Source of the DNA: JAKACU01 sp021821185
Lineage (GTDB): Bacteria; Bacillota; Bacilli; Alicyclobacillales; SLC66
Assembly: GCA_027343965.1 (NCBI GenBank)
Contig: DAHWJX010000020.1
Coordinates: 1 to 26,776 of the forward strand
Direction of reading: 5' to 3'
DNA length: 26,776 nt
Part shown: positions 6,824-15,716 of the stretch, piece by piece
Position numbering within the stretch: the stretch's first letter is position 1
How the letters are laid out: every line of letters starts with the position of its first letter
Translations under genes and position numbers: made by a program
Notes under the pieces: generated by a model
Seen by the model: only the letters and a program-made list of their open reading frames with translations
Database searches by the model: none
What the model was told of the DNA's origin: nothing

Positions 6824-8538
6824 TCACATCGTTTTTTCGATCCTTGGTGATCTTTCGACTTGCTATAGCCTTGCTGTTCGATTACTGGCGCATTCGTCGA
6901 GCTAGTGAGAAGCTCGATGGGGCGCAACGTGATCAAGTCGTGGCACAGGCATACGCACGCACTGGCGCGCGTATCCGCCGTGCCGCATTTCATTTGCAGG
7001 GGCTTATCATCAAAGTTGGACAATTTTTGAGCGCGCGCACAGACGTTTTGCCACTCGCCTTTACAAGGGAACTAACGCAACTTCAAGACGCCGTTCCCGG
7101 GGTTTCCCTGCATAAAATTAGGCCGATGATCGAACAAGAGTTAGGCACCCATCTTGCATCGATATTTCTTGAAGTCTCTGAAGAACCTCTTGCAGCCGCG
7201 TCATTAGGACAAGTACATAAGGGTGTCTTGCCAAATGGTGATATTGTCGCCATAAAAATCTTGCGTCCTGGCATTGAAAGATTGGCGGCCATTGACCTAT
7301 CGGCATTAAAAAAAGTCGTCCTCTTTATGGCTCGCTATACGCGCATAGGGCGACAAATTAATAGCAAAGGGTTGTATGATGAATTCTCTGCCATGGTGCA
7401 AAAGGAACTTGATTATCGCATCGAGGCGGATAACCTGCGTCATTTCCAAAAGAACTTTGTTCATGATCATCGCATCGTTATTCCCCGCTTATATGACAAT
7501 TACGTCACGAGACGCATTCTTGTCATGGAATATATTGAAGGTGCAAAAGTCACCGATCTGGCGCAAATCGATGCCTGGAATATTACACAAGAAACCATTG
7601 CTAAAACCCTTCTTGATGCCTATTTGCAACAAATTCTCATTGACGGTTTTGTGCACGTCGATCCGCATCCTGGTAACTTATTGATTCTTCCGAATGAAAG
7701 AGTGTGTTTCCTTGACTTTGGCATGATGAGTAGCATTGACGTAAAGGACATATCGATCTTCTCACGACTTGTAACAGCCGCCTTAACGAGAAACCTTGCG
7801 GGTGTCGTGCAGGGCATGGACGAACTTGGTTTTTTGCAGCCTCACGCAAACCGCGAATTCCTACAGCGGGCTATCGGATTTATGCTCGATCGCATATCTG
7901 GTGTTTCCTTTAAAAGAGGCGAAGATCTCGATCAATTTTTGGAGGATTTTCAACACTTTTTGCATGATGAACCTATATCTATTCAAGCACGGTATATGTT
8001 TCTTGGGCGCGCCATTGGTATGGCAAGCGGAGTCATCACGAGTTTGTATCCTGATATCGACTGGATCACATTGCTTAAAGACCGAGCGCTTCCCTTATTA
8101 CGTACTCATCAACAGGAAGACAGTTCATGGCGCGCGGCTTGGAAAAAACCTATTCGCGAACTAGCGGCTTCTTTGTTTGGCGATGCTGGAGCGCTAGCAA
8201 CTGACCTGGTACTTAAACAACTTGAACAAACGGTACTCGCTACCATTCAGACACCTGATACGTTATTACAAGTGCTTCAACGAGCCAACCGTAACGATCT
8301 CTTGATTAAACTTGAGCTCGAGCCTGTTCTTGCGCGATTAGAACGTCAAGAACGCATTATCATTCGTGGCATGATTGCCATCCTCATGAGCGTTAGTTTG
8401 ACGCTTGGCGTATGGCTTGAACAAACGCAATTTATCTTACAAAGTAAATTGGCTTTCGGTGTAGCCTTGCTCTTTGGCGTCGTGCTTGTTATCAATGTCT
8501 TTAAGCACAAAAAAACGCGCCCAAAAAGACGCGCTTAA
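6820..8538 (+). CDS. ABC1/UbiB (AarF) family kinase-like membrane protein
   Basis: A 572-residue atypical kinase-like protein of the ABC1/ADCK/UbiB family. Hallmarks are the K65-x-G-Q68 motif, the Ala-rich loop A-A-A-S-L-G-Q-V-H (125-133) that replaces the usual Gly-rich loop, the ATP-site Lys K146 in A-I-K, the catalytic-loop D281-P-H-P-G-N286, and D299-F-G. Two membrane helices sit at the C-terminus (about 508-565), before a very basic tail. Family members bind ATP and support quinone or lipid metabolism; in quinone-poor contexts the substrate is unknown. It starts at GTG 6820, overlapping the preceding small gene. Its 3' end carries a hairpin that may terminate the convergent hesB-like gene. 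Confidence 0.93.
   Translation: MITSFFRSLVIFRLAIALLFDYWRIRRASEKLDGAQRDQVVAQAYARTGARIRRAAFHLQGLIIKVGQFLSARTDVLPLAFTRELTQLQDAVPGVSLHKIRPMIEQELGTHLASIFLEVSEEPLAAASLGQVHKGVLPNGDIVAIKILRPGIERLAAIDLSALKKVVLFMARYTRIGRQINSKGLYDEFSAMVQKELDYRIEADNLRHFQKNFVHDHRIVIPRLYDNYVTRRILVMEYIEGAKVTDLAQIDAWNITQETIAKTLLDAYLQQILIDGFVHVDPHPGNLLILPNERVCFLDFGMMSSIDVKDISIFSRLVTAALTRNLAGVVQGMDELGFLQPHANREFLQRAIGFMLDRISGVSFKRGEDLDQFLEDFQHFLHDEPISIQARYMFLGRAIGMASGVITSLYPDIDWITLLKDRALPLLRTHQQEDSSWRAAWKKPIRELAASLFGDAGALATDLVLKQLEQTVLATIQTPDTLLQVLQRANRNDLLIKLELEPVLARLERQERIIIRGMIAILMSVSLTLGVWLEQTQFILQSKLAFGVALLFGVVLVINVFKHKKTRPKRRA
8513..8536 (-). terminator. Candidate terminator of the hesB-like gene, inside ABC1 gene end
   Basis: The arms 8513-8521 and 8528-8536 pair over nine positions around a GCGC-rich core, with G-U pairs allowed. 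On the minus strand a run of T follows (complement of the A-run at 8508-8515). It lies within the last codons of the convergent ABC1 gene, whose tail is Lys/Arg-rich. Confidence 0.5.
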
Positions 8539-8557
8539 GGTATGCCTAGTGCATGGG

Positions 8558-8878
8558 TTAAGCGATAGCAAACAAATCAGAGAAACTTTCATCAGCAAAA
8601 CATTCGTAACGAATATCATCTTCCAAGCCACTACAAGAAACAACTAATGAGTGACCGTCAAGATACCATACATCATCTTCGGTAATGAAAAACTGTATGC
8701 CTTCCACCTCGGTGGACAACGCTTCATGATGTGGTTTTTCAACTGTGATACCAAGCGCATATCCTGTTTGAAATTGATGTTGCGCACCGTAACGTACAAA
8801 AAACCGTATGGCTTGCCCTTTTTGCAGGTGAAGTTCCCGTGTAAACCAATTGGCTGCCATTTCAGTAACCCACAACAT
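8558..8878 (-). CDS. HesB/YadR-type IscA-like protein
   Basis: A 106-residue protein of the Fe-S_biosyn (HesB/IscA) fold, subgroup seen in Bacilli as HesB/YadR/YfhF or YneR-like. Matching features are the A-x-x-W-F-x-x-E-L start, G-x-x-I-R-F-F-V-R-Y-G (21-31), G-Y-A-L-G-I (39-44), E-G-I-Q-F-F-I-x-E-D-D-V-W-Y-L-D (59-74) and a final acidic stretch. The three canonical IscA cysteines are absent; only C82 and C93 are present, so iron-sulfur scaffold function is doubtful, as in that subgroup generally. The ATG at 8878 has GGAGGG seven bases upstream, placed immediately after the TAG of the transposase-like gene. No promoter is visible between the two, so it may be read through from the transposase. 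Confidence 0.85.
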   Translation of the reverse strand: MLWVTEMAANWFTRELHLQKGQAIRFFVRYGAQHQFQTGYALGITVEKPHHEALSTEVEGIQFFITEDDVWYLDGHSLVVSCSGLEDDIRYECFADESFSDLFAIA

Positions 8879-8892
8879 TCATAATCCCTCCG

Positions 8893-10104
8893 CTATACGC
8901 TTTGAATCCTTCGATTCGCCAAGTAATCTGAGATCATTTGCATAGGTGACTTTCCCATATTGCGGTATCCTGGATGCGCCCGTTCGTTGTTATACCCACT
9001 TAACCATTGCTCCAAGTCCCATTGCAATGATGCCAAGCTGTCATAGTTTCGCTCGCGAAAGGCAGGTTTAAAAAATTCATCAATGACATCAATATTAAAT
9101 GCCTCAACAAAACCATGAATAAGATGGCTGTGTACCTGCGTCCTTTGATGTTCAATACCGTTTAATGCAAGATAGTACTCATAGGGATGGGCTTGTGTAC
9201 CGCAATATTCCCTTCCGTTATCCGTAATAATTGCCTTAATGACAATCCCTCGATGTTTAAAAAACCTAAGTACATCATTTTGCAAAACCGTAACTGCATA
9301 CTTAGGAAGTTTACCTGAATGCAAGAATCCAAAAGCATAACTACCAAAAGTATCAACAACAGCTTGCATATAAATCTTGCCCAATCCGCGTAACTGACCG
9401 ACATATAACGTATCCTGTGCCAGAAGTTCTCCAGGGTACTTGCTTTCAGAGTGTCGTTCACGAAAGCAAGGATTTATATGTTCCACCTCGATCATTTGTT
9501 CAGCTGAAAGTGAATACCCTTGCGTGATGTACAGCTCTTCCAATCGTGCCAAGCGTTTTTGTTTTGTACCAAGACCCTGCCGCATCAACGTACTTTGCAC
9601 AGTTACTGGTGTGACATCAATGCCATGGGACTGAAGCATCTCAGCAACTCGCACACAACCTATAGTTGGATGAGCCAGGTTTAAATCAAGAATACTTTGT
9701 GTTACTGACTCAGGGAGTACTTGCTTGTTCCGAGTAGTAACCATAGGACTATCCCTCAAACCAGCAATTCCCTCCGCCAAATACCGATCCCTATATTTGT
9801 AAAACTGTGTGCGAGAAATTCCACGTTCTCGGCAAACACGGCTCACATTGCCAATGGTCTGTGCCAAACGCAACAAACCAAGCCGTTGATAGGCAACTTT
9901 ATCTTCCGCTGACATAGTCATATCAGGAATACAAGTGATCGTGCGAACTGAGCTGTCCATATCAACGGCTTCCGTGAAAGGACAATAAAAGCAAAGCTCA
10001 ACATCCACATCACCCTGAAGCGGGCACCTCACGCGACCCCTCACGATATCATGGCGTTTGCAGAGCGTATCTCCCGCAATTGGTGCTTCCCGCGAACCGA
10101 TCAT
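8893..10104 (-). mobile_element. DDE transposase/integrase-like gene with Cys-rich N-terminus
   Basis: A 403-residue protein with a helix-turn-helix region (about 70-118, ending in F-Y-K-Y-R-D-R-Y), a second HTH-like segment (130-180), and an rve-type integrase core. The likely DDE triad is D231 (L-A-Q-D-T), D295 (T-D-N-G) and E334 (H-G-F-V-E-A-F-N), all present. The ending (Y-N-N-E-R-A-H-P-G-Y) is typical of IS481/IS3-like transposases. The first 60 residues are unusual: C15-x2-H18, C27, C38-x2-C41 look like a small zinc-binding module. The ATG at 10104 has AGGTGA about five bases upstream. I found no convincing terminal inverted repeats. Its stop is 14 bases before the next start, so either the element is end-truncated or the gene has become a resident. 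Confidence 0.8.
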
Positions 10105-10258
10105 TTACGTCACCTACGATAATCGCAGTAATTAATCCTATCACCTTTATTATGCTATTTTGTCAGCCAACCGAAAGATCATACGTCACCACATTTTTTA
10201 GTACTATTAGACTAATTTCATTGACTGTGACTAGGAAAAGCACTACTCCGACCTTTAC
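10105..10258. other. AT-rich intergenic stretch upstream of transposase
   Basis: This stretch has no gene. It should contain the promoter of the transposase-like gene (read leftward) and, if the element is intact, its right end. I saw no terminal repeat matching the other side and no clear -35/-10 pair. Confidence 0.4.
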
Positions 10259-10295
10259 ACAAAAAAAAGAAAGGCCGCTGATCTTACGCGACCTT
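10259..10295 (-). terminator. Terminator of the sugar transport operon
   Basis: Arms AAGGCCGC (10271-10278) and GCGACCTT (10288-10295) form an eight-pair stem with one G-U. On the minus strand it is followed by TTTCTTTTTTTT. It lies about 70 bases past the stop of the last permease gene. Confidence 0.75.
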
Positions 10296-10362
10296 AAAAA
10301 TTAAAGCCCATTCTAGAAAGGAACACAAGTAATTTTTCGCTCCTAGTCCATTAAGACTAGTC

Positions 10363-11193
10363 CTACTTGATACCTGTGGTTGCAATGCCTCGTACAAAAT
10401 GACGCTGAAAAACAACAAATACAATAATCATCGGAAGCGTGAGCATGATATCACCGGCAAGAACACTGTTCCAAAAGGCATTGTACTGATTGTAAAACGA
10501 ATTCAGTCCAACTGGCAAAGTGTACATATTCTGTTGAGTTTCGAGCAGAACGGGCCATAGAAAGGAATTCCAATTACCTTGAAAGGTAAAAATCGTTTGC
10601 GCAGACAACATAGGTCCAGCGAGCGGTAAAAAGATTCGAAAAAAAACACCCCAATGCGTTAACCCATCGATTCGTCCAGCCTCTTCCAAATCTTTTGGCA
10701 TACCTAAAAAGAATTGTCGTGCTAAAAAAATCATAAACGGGCTCATCAGAAATGGAATAGTAAGTCCTTGAAAACTATTGATCCACCCCCATTGAGCTAA
10801 CAGCATATAGATAGGAACTAATACAACTTGCCCAGGAATCATCATAATTCCTAAAAAGATGTAGAAAATCAGGCCACGCAAAGGAAACTTTAATCGTGCA
10901 AACGCATAGCCAGCAAGTGTATTGACGACGAGATTACCGACAGTTACGATCAATGCAACTACAATACTATTAAAAAGCCATCTTCCAAACGGAAACTGAG
11001 TAAGAATGTTCTGGTAGCTGTGAAAATTAAGCTGATTTATAGGCACCCACATGTTGAACACTTGTGATGTCGGCTTAAGAGATGTATAAAGGGACCACAA
11101 AAACGGTCCTAAAGCTATGACAGCATAAGCAATAGCTGCAACATAAAAGAAAACCTTCCCGATGCTTACCTTTGATTTTCTGTCTCTCATCAT
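10363..11193 (-). CDS. Carbohydrate ABC transporter permease, MalG type
   Basis: A 276-residue inner-membrane permease with six predicted helices and the ATPase-docking EAA loop E-A-G-R-I-D-G followed by F-L-P (171-190), typical of the MalG/CUT1 group. With the neighbouring MalF-type permease and substrate-binding protein it forms an importer for oligosaccharides. It begins with two consecutive ATG codons; the second (11190) has the better six-base spacing from AGGAG, so the product may be 275 residues. Only six bases separate it from the preceding gene, so the two are coupled. No ATPase gene is present in the operon, so a shared MsmX-like ATPase is expected. It is the last gene of the operon. 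Confidence 0.92.
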   Translation of the reverse strand: MMRDRKSKVSIGKVFFYVAAIAYAVIALGPFLWSLYTSLKPTSQVFNMWVPINQLNFHSYQNILTQFPFGRWLFNSIVVALIVTVGNLVVNTLAGYAFARLKFPLRGLIFYIFLGIMMIPGQVVLVPIYMLLAQWGWINSFQGLTIPFLMSPFMIFLARQFFLGMPKDLEEAGRIDGLTHWGVFFRIFLPLAGPMLSAQTIFTFQGNWNSFLWPVLLETQQNMYTLPVGLNSFYNQYNAFWNSVLAGDIMLTLPMIIVFVVFQRHFVRGIATTGIK

Positions 11194-11199
11194 ACTCTC

Positions 11200-12120
11200 C
11201 TAATCCTCTTTTCCCAATACCAAATTTTGCACTAGGGTTAAAATGAGAATGATGGCGAATAGGGTAAATCCCATAGCTGATGCATAGCCCATGTTCATAT
11301 CTTTGAACGCCTTGTTGAACAAATCCAGAACGACGGTCATGGTTGCCCCCATTGGCCCTCCGTTGCCTTGAGAGATTACGTAGACACTATCAAACACTTG
11401 AAATGTTCCAATCATCCCCATCACAATGACTAGAAAGGATGTTCTTCGCAGCAGAGGAATTGTGATAAAACGCAATAAATCAAAACCCTTTGCACCGTCG
11501 ATAGCAGCTGCTTCATAAACCTCTTCTGGTATATCTTGCAGTCCAGCCAAATAAATAATCATGAATTGTCCCACGGTAGACCACACTGCCATAGCCATCA
11601 CGGAAGGCAATGCAAAATTGGGGTCAAAAAAGTAGTTGGGACCATGAATACCAAAATTCAATAAAATGGTATTGAGCAATCCGGTTGGATTGAAAATAAA
11701 AATGAACATAACCGCTACAGCCACAGTCGACGTCACTGTGGGAAGATAGTAAATGACACGAAACAGGGATTTTCCCTTCACACGATCAACGACTAGCGCT
11801 AACAATAACGCGATAGCTGTTTGAACAGGTACAACACCAAGCGAATATTCCGCCGTATTGGTTAGTGCTTGTAAAAATACGGGATCAACAAATAAATGAA
11901 GATAATTATCCAACCCTGCCCAGGTTGCATTTTGTGGATCCAGATATGAAAAGTGGAAAAAGCTCAAATAAAATGAGTAAAGAATAGGACCCCCTATAAA
12001 TACCGCCAACGAAACAAATGCGGGCAAGACAAACAAGTATCCTGCGATCGCTTGGCTAGTTGCGCTACGACTAATGCGCTTGCGCCTTCGCAAAGGAGAT
12101 GCCTCAACCCTATTCGTCAT
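11200..12120 (-). CDS. Carbohydrate ABC transporter permease, MalF type
   Basis: A 306-residue permease with a basic cytoplasmic start (R-R-R-K-R-I-S-R) and six helices. The EAA loop is E-A-A-A-I-D-G-A followed by I-P-L-L (203-224), characteristic of MalF/UgpA-like CUT1 permeases. It pairs with the MalG-type protein downstream to form the channel of the sugar importer. The ATG at 12120 has only a distant AAGGGA and is preceded by a strong intra-operon hairpin, which suggests lower expression than the binding protein. The substrate cannot be read from sequence; the linked debranching-type hydrolase points to alpha-glucans or related oligosaccharides (inference). Confidence 0.92.
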   Translation of the reverse strand: MTNRVEASPLRRRKRISRSATSQAIAGYLFVLPAFVSLAVFIGGPILYSFYLSFFHFSYLDPQNATWAGLDNYLHLFVDPVFLQALTNTAEYSLGVVPVQTAIALLLALVVDRVKGKSLFRVIYYLPTVTSTVAVAVMFIFIFNPTGLLNTILLNFGIHGPNYFFDPNFALPSVMAMAVWSTVGQFMIIYLAGLQDIPEEVYEAAAIDGAKGFDLLRFITIPLLRRTSFLVIVMGMIGTFQVFDSVYVISQGNGGPMGATMTVVLDLFNKAFKDMNMGYASAMGFTLFAIILILTLVQNLVLGKED

Positions 12121-12140
12121 AATACATTCATTCCCTTAAT

Positions 12141-12168
12141 TCGGCGCAAGCCTTAAGACTTGCGCCGA
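12141..12168 (-). promoter_or_regulatory. Intra-operon hairpin between binding protein and permeases
   Basis: A perfect 10-bp GC-rich stem (TCGGCGCAAG and CTTGCGCCGA) with an 8-base loop. It is flanked by a second outer pair (AATACAT at 12121-12127, ATGTATT at 12172-12178). There is no T-run, so it is probably a 3'-end stabiliser or partial stop that keeps binding-protein mRNA in excess, as in many sugar ABC operons. Confidence 0.6.
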
Positions 12169-12199
12169 TTGATGTATTGCTACAATAAATCTACCGGAC

Positions 12200-13468
12200 T
12201 TAGTACTGGTTTTGACTTGTAAGTGTACTAATCGCCTTGGATAAAACAACTTGTGGTGTTTGGTGCTTCAAGATGCCAGCTTCTGTTGCATTATTGATCG
12301 CATCCACAAAGTTTTGGCCAAGAGTGCCAAATTGATAAGGCGCTGCCTGTTTGACTCCGTTTACAAACGCTTTGTAGGTAGGGTTTTTGGAAAGAAACAT
12401 ACCTTGTTCACTCGTGCGCGATGGCATAGCTAAACCAGAAAGAGCTGTCAGTTTTTCAGCTTTTGGTCCTGTCATGAAAAACAGCAATTTAGCTGCTTGA
12501 GATGGATACTGAGTAGTTTTCGCCATGGAATAACTAACCGTATAAATCATGTTATAATCTTTTCCATTGATGCCCGGGAAATTCGAAATGCCATATTGCA
12601 ACTTTGGAGCTGTTTGTTGCATAAAGGGAATGATCCATGCACCTTCTGCTGCCATAGCCACCTTCCCCTGTGCAAATGCCTCACCAGCCCATGACGCACC
12701 TTGACCTGTTGGCGGGACCATGACGCCATTTTCTTGCATTGACATGAAATATTGCAAACCTCGACGGTTAGCCGGATTGGGGAATGTTGCCTGATTTCTT
12801 GCACCGTTGTAATAATTGCCGCCAAAGTCTAGCACGAGTGGGTAATACCGTGCCACGTCAATCGGGAAATCAAGTGGTACAATTCCTTTCTTTTTTAACA
12901 GTACAGCATCCTTTTGAAGTTCGGGCCACGTCGCAGGTGCACTATGAATCCCAGCTTTTGCAAATAACGTCTTGTTGTATTCGAGAGCGAGTGTATTGAA
13001 ATCTTTAGGTAGCCCATACAACGAATTTTTCCATGTGAACGCTTGAAGAAGATTTGCATTAAAATCTTTGATATTCACTTTATCCTGCTTAATATAACTT
13101 CCTAGATTCATCAAAACACCAGCTGCTTCTAACTGCGGCGCAACCGAAGAGTCTACATAAAAGATATCCGGGGCCGTATGGGAAGCTAACATTGGCTGAA
13201 GCGCTTGCAGATAGTTTCCATTAATAACTCGTACGCCGACGGAGATCGACGGATTTTCCTTGTGGAAAACTGCCAACTGGCTTTTAACAAGCGCCAGTTC
13301 TGCTGGACTTGATGACCACATACCCAAAGTTAAGTGAACTGGAGTAGACGTTTTTTTGGTTTGATGTGCCGAAGGAATACTGGATATAACAGACCCTGTA
13401 AACGCAAATGCAGTGACACCTGTTACAAAAGCGGTTGCAAGCACAGAAACCCGGGTTTTTCTTTTCAT
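12200..13468 (-). CDS. Extracellular sugar-binding protein, family 1
   Basis: A 422-residue solute-binding protein of the MalE-like family 1. After a signal peptide (K-R-K start, hydrophobic about 8-30) comes L-T-L-G-M-W-S-S-S, the usual first strand, then P-D-I-F-Y-V-D-S (hinge region) and G-L-P-K-D-F-N-T-L-A-L-E-Y-N-K sugar-site segments. There is a run of W-A-G-E-A-F-A-Q-G-K-V-A-M in the second lobe. It delivers oligosaccharide to the two permeases encoded next. Oddly, there is no lipobox cysteine near the signal peptide, whereas Gram-positive binding proteins are usually lipoproteins. The ATG at 13468 has GGGAGG eight bases upstream. It lies 48 bases after the hydrolase gene. Confidence 0.92.
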   Translation of the reverse strand: MKRKTRVSVLATAFVTGVTAFAFTGSVISSIPSAHQTKKTSTPVHLTLGMWSSSPAELALVKSQLAVFHKENPSISVGVRVINGNYLQALQPMLASHTAPDIFYVDSSVAPQLEAAGVLMNLGSYIKQDKVNIKDFNANLLQAFTWKNSLYGLPKDFNTLALEYNKTLFAKAGIHSAPATWPELQKDAVLLKKKGIVPLDFPIDVARYYPLVLDFGGNYYNGARNQATFPNPANRRGLQYFMSMQENGVMVPPTGQGASWAGEAFAQGKVAMAAEGAWIIPFMQQTAPKLQYGISNFPGINGKDYNMIYTVSYSMAKTTQYPSQAAKLLFFMTGPKAEKLTALSGLAMPSRTSEQGMFLSKNPTYKAFVNGVKQAAPYQFGTLGQNFVDAINNATEAGILKHQTPQVVLSKAISTLTSQNQY

Positions 13469-13516
13469 GAATTGATCCTCCCAATATTGAATTTTTCCAT
13501 GTACTTTTGCGTTGCA

Positions 13517-15703
13517 TCAACCTGCGTTGACTGTCTCTACTGCCTTTCTATCATCACCTCCTAGTCGATTTTCTACAATTGACACTTGCCAACCTGTTGT
13601 ATTGGTAACAACCGTAGTGACCACATCGCCTTGATTGGTGCGCGAAATCATCAAATCAAGCTGACCACTGCCAAGCCGCAAACCTTGAATCTCCATGAAC
13701 GGCATGTCTGCCAACAAAGTAGGAGACAGTATGATCATTTTGTTATATCCGTCAACAGTCAAACCAAGCAGAGCTTGTAAAGCCAATACTGGCGTTGCCG
13801 CAGCCCACGCTTGAGGAGAGCACGACACGAGATAGGGGACTGGCGAACTTGCTTGTGCTATAGAAAATCCGCAAAATAACTCAGGCAAACGATACAATTC
13901 AAAGTGGCTAGCTGCTTTTAGAAGCCCCGAAATAACACGCGACATAGCTACCGTATGACCGTACTTTTGCATCCCTAGGAAGATCAACGAATTATCATGA
14001 GGCCATACTGATCCATTGTGGTAGCTAAGTGGATTATACACTCGCTCTTCTTGCGACAAAGTTCGAATCCCATAGCCTGTAAACATATCGTCTTGCATTA
14101 AGCGGTCAATCAGCTGATCCGCGATCGGTTGAGGCAGGATGCCTGAGAAGAGCACCTGACCCATGTTTGAAGAAACAACAGCAACTGGATGTTTATCTCC
14201 ATCCAAAGCAAGTGCTATACTCGATCGATCCTCCAGCCAAAACTCTTTAATAAAACGAGCTGCCAGTTGATCGGCTGATTTTCGACAACGATCAGCTTCA
14301 GTCTTCATACCAGCATGGTCATACAAAGCCGCACACCCCATGAGCGCTTTATAGGCATACCCTTGAACTTCACATAAAGCGATCGGCGCTTTTGCAAAAT
14401 CCCCATTTTGATGTCTTACAGAGTCTCCGGAATCTTTCCATCCTTGATTTGCGATACCGCCACTCGCCTCTTGATAATATTCCACAAAGCCATCATCATC
14501 GCGGTCGCCATAGTCTTCTATCCATGCCAAAGCGCGACTCACATGTGGCAAAATTTCCCCAAGGAGCGATTCATCAAGTGTAAAAGAAAAATACTCAACG
14601 ACTAAGATTAAAAAAAGTAGCGTCGAATCTATGGAACCAAAATACGGTCCAAAAGGAACAGCTCCAATACGGGTCAGTTCACCTACACGCATTTCATGCA
14701 TAATTTTCCCTGGTTGCTCGTCACGATCAGGACGAACTTGTGTCCCCTGATGAACAGCCATAGTCAATAACGTGGCACGTGCCACCTCAGGCGCCACCGG
14801 TAATAATTGTAAAGAAGTAATTAAGCTGTCACGGCCAAACGGTACGGCATACCACGGTACACCCGCAGTTGGCAAGGTCCCATAACCAACATCTGTTAGC
14901 AGCATACGAACATCACGCAACCCTTGTTCATACCAACGATCAAAGGATCGAGTGGAGCGAACACGGGGGACAGAATTCATCCACGCATCATATCTTTGAC
15001 TAATCTTTGCTTGAATCATAACCGGATCAACAACAGGCAAAGTAGGAATTATTGTTCCATCCGTTAGTGGATACACCGTAACAACAAGAACGACCTCTTC
15101 ACCGGCAGGTATTTCAAGTATGGTGCGGACTGATAAAGTGGAATCCCCTTGTGAAGCCCTGTAGTTTACATTGGCTGAAGGATTTCCCAAAACGTTTAAG
15201 TGAACAACAGTTTGAAGAACCTGACCATCTAACGCGCTGTAGATAAATGAAAGATAATTATCATGTGCAACACGCTGCACAGCGCTCTTCTTAACGTGCG
15301 GCGCATAACCGCGCACTTCAAACATATCGTCAAAATCACTGTCTAAACGGTATTCCACCGGGAGGATCGCTTGTCTATCGCCATAATTCCTGATGGTCAT
15401 GTTTTCAATAAGTCGTTCTCCATCGACGATCTGCGAGCGTGTCACAAACAGGGAATCGCGATCAACTGATCCATCAGTTGCAGGTTTGTTCATCAAACGA
15501 TATGCATTTTGATAATTATGCGTGGTATCCGAGTCAAGCAACGTAAACTCAAGCGGTGCAAAAGAACATTCAAAGCGCGATAAAACACGCGTATCTCGCG
15601 TAAACAGCCCATAACCATAACTATCTTTAGCCTTATCAGGTACGAAACCATACTTATCCGTTAGGAAAAATAAATCTGCTTCCTTTATAACGTGAAAGTT
15701 CAC
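13517..15703 (-). CDS. Amylo-alpha-1,6-glucosidase-like glycoside hydrolase
   Basis: A 728-residue protein without signal peptide, so cytoplasmic. The N-terminal beta domain (about 1-215, with G-L-F-T-R-D-T-R-V-L at 32-41) matches the bacterial glycogen-debranching N-terminal domain. The rest (about 250-700) is an (alpha/alpha)6 catalytic barrel with P-F-G-R-D-S (288-293), N-Q-G-W-K-D-S-G-D-S (419-428) and N-G-S-V-W-P-H-D-N (563-571). Those motifs are typical of the amylo-alpha-1,6-glucosidase/GH63-like group. It probably trims imported branched oligosaccharides; the exact linkage is unknown. The GTG at 15703 has GGGAGG about nine bases upstream, and a LacI-type operator abuts the ribosome site. 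It is the first gene of the transport operon. Confidence 0.85.
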   Translation of the reverse strand: MNFHVIKEADLFFLTDKYGFVPDKAKDSYGYGLFTRDTRVLSRFECSFAPLEFTLLDSDTTHNYQNAYRLMNKPATDGSVDRDSLFVTRSQIVDGERLIENMTIRNYGDRQAILPVEYRLDSDFDDMFEVRGYAPHVKKSAVQRVAHDNYLSFIYSALDGQVLQTVVHLNVLGNPSANVNYRASQGDSTLSVRTILEIPAGEEVVLVVTVYPLTDGTIIPTLPVVDPVMIQAKISQRYDAWMNSVPRVRSTRSFDRWYEQGLRDVRMLLTDVGYGTLPTAGVPWYAVPFGRDSLITSLQLLPVAPEVARATLLTMAVHQGTQVRPDRDEQPGKIMHEMRVGELTRIGAVPFGPYFGSIDSTLLFLILVVEYFSFTLDESLLGEILPHVSRALAWIEDYGDRDDDGFVEYYQEASGGIANQGWKDSGDSVRHQNGDFAKAPIALCEVQGYAYKALMGCAALYDHAGMKTEADRCRKSADQLAARFIKEFWLEDRSSIALALDGDKHPVAVVSSNMGQVLFSGILPQPIADQLIDRLMQDDMFTGYGIRTLSQEERVYNPLSYHNGSVWPHDNSLIFLGMQKYGHTVAMSRVISGLLKAASHFELYRLPELFCGFSIAQASSPVPYLVSCSPQAWAAATPVLALQALLGLTVDGYNKMIILSPTLLADMPFMEIQGLRLGSGQLDLMISRTNQGDVVTTVVTNTTGWQVSIVENRLGGDDRKAVETVNAG

Positions 15704-15716
15704 GTAATTTTTCCTC

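Noticed and set aside
8879..10360. Terminal inverted repeats of an insertion sequence around the DDE gene
   Set aside because: Short shared words such as CATAAT occur on both sides, but no repeat of useful length was found, so I do not call element ends.
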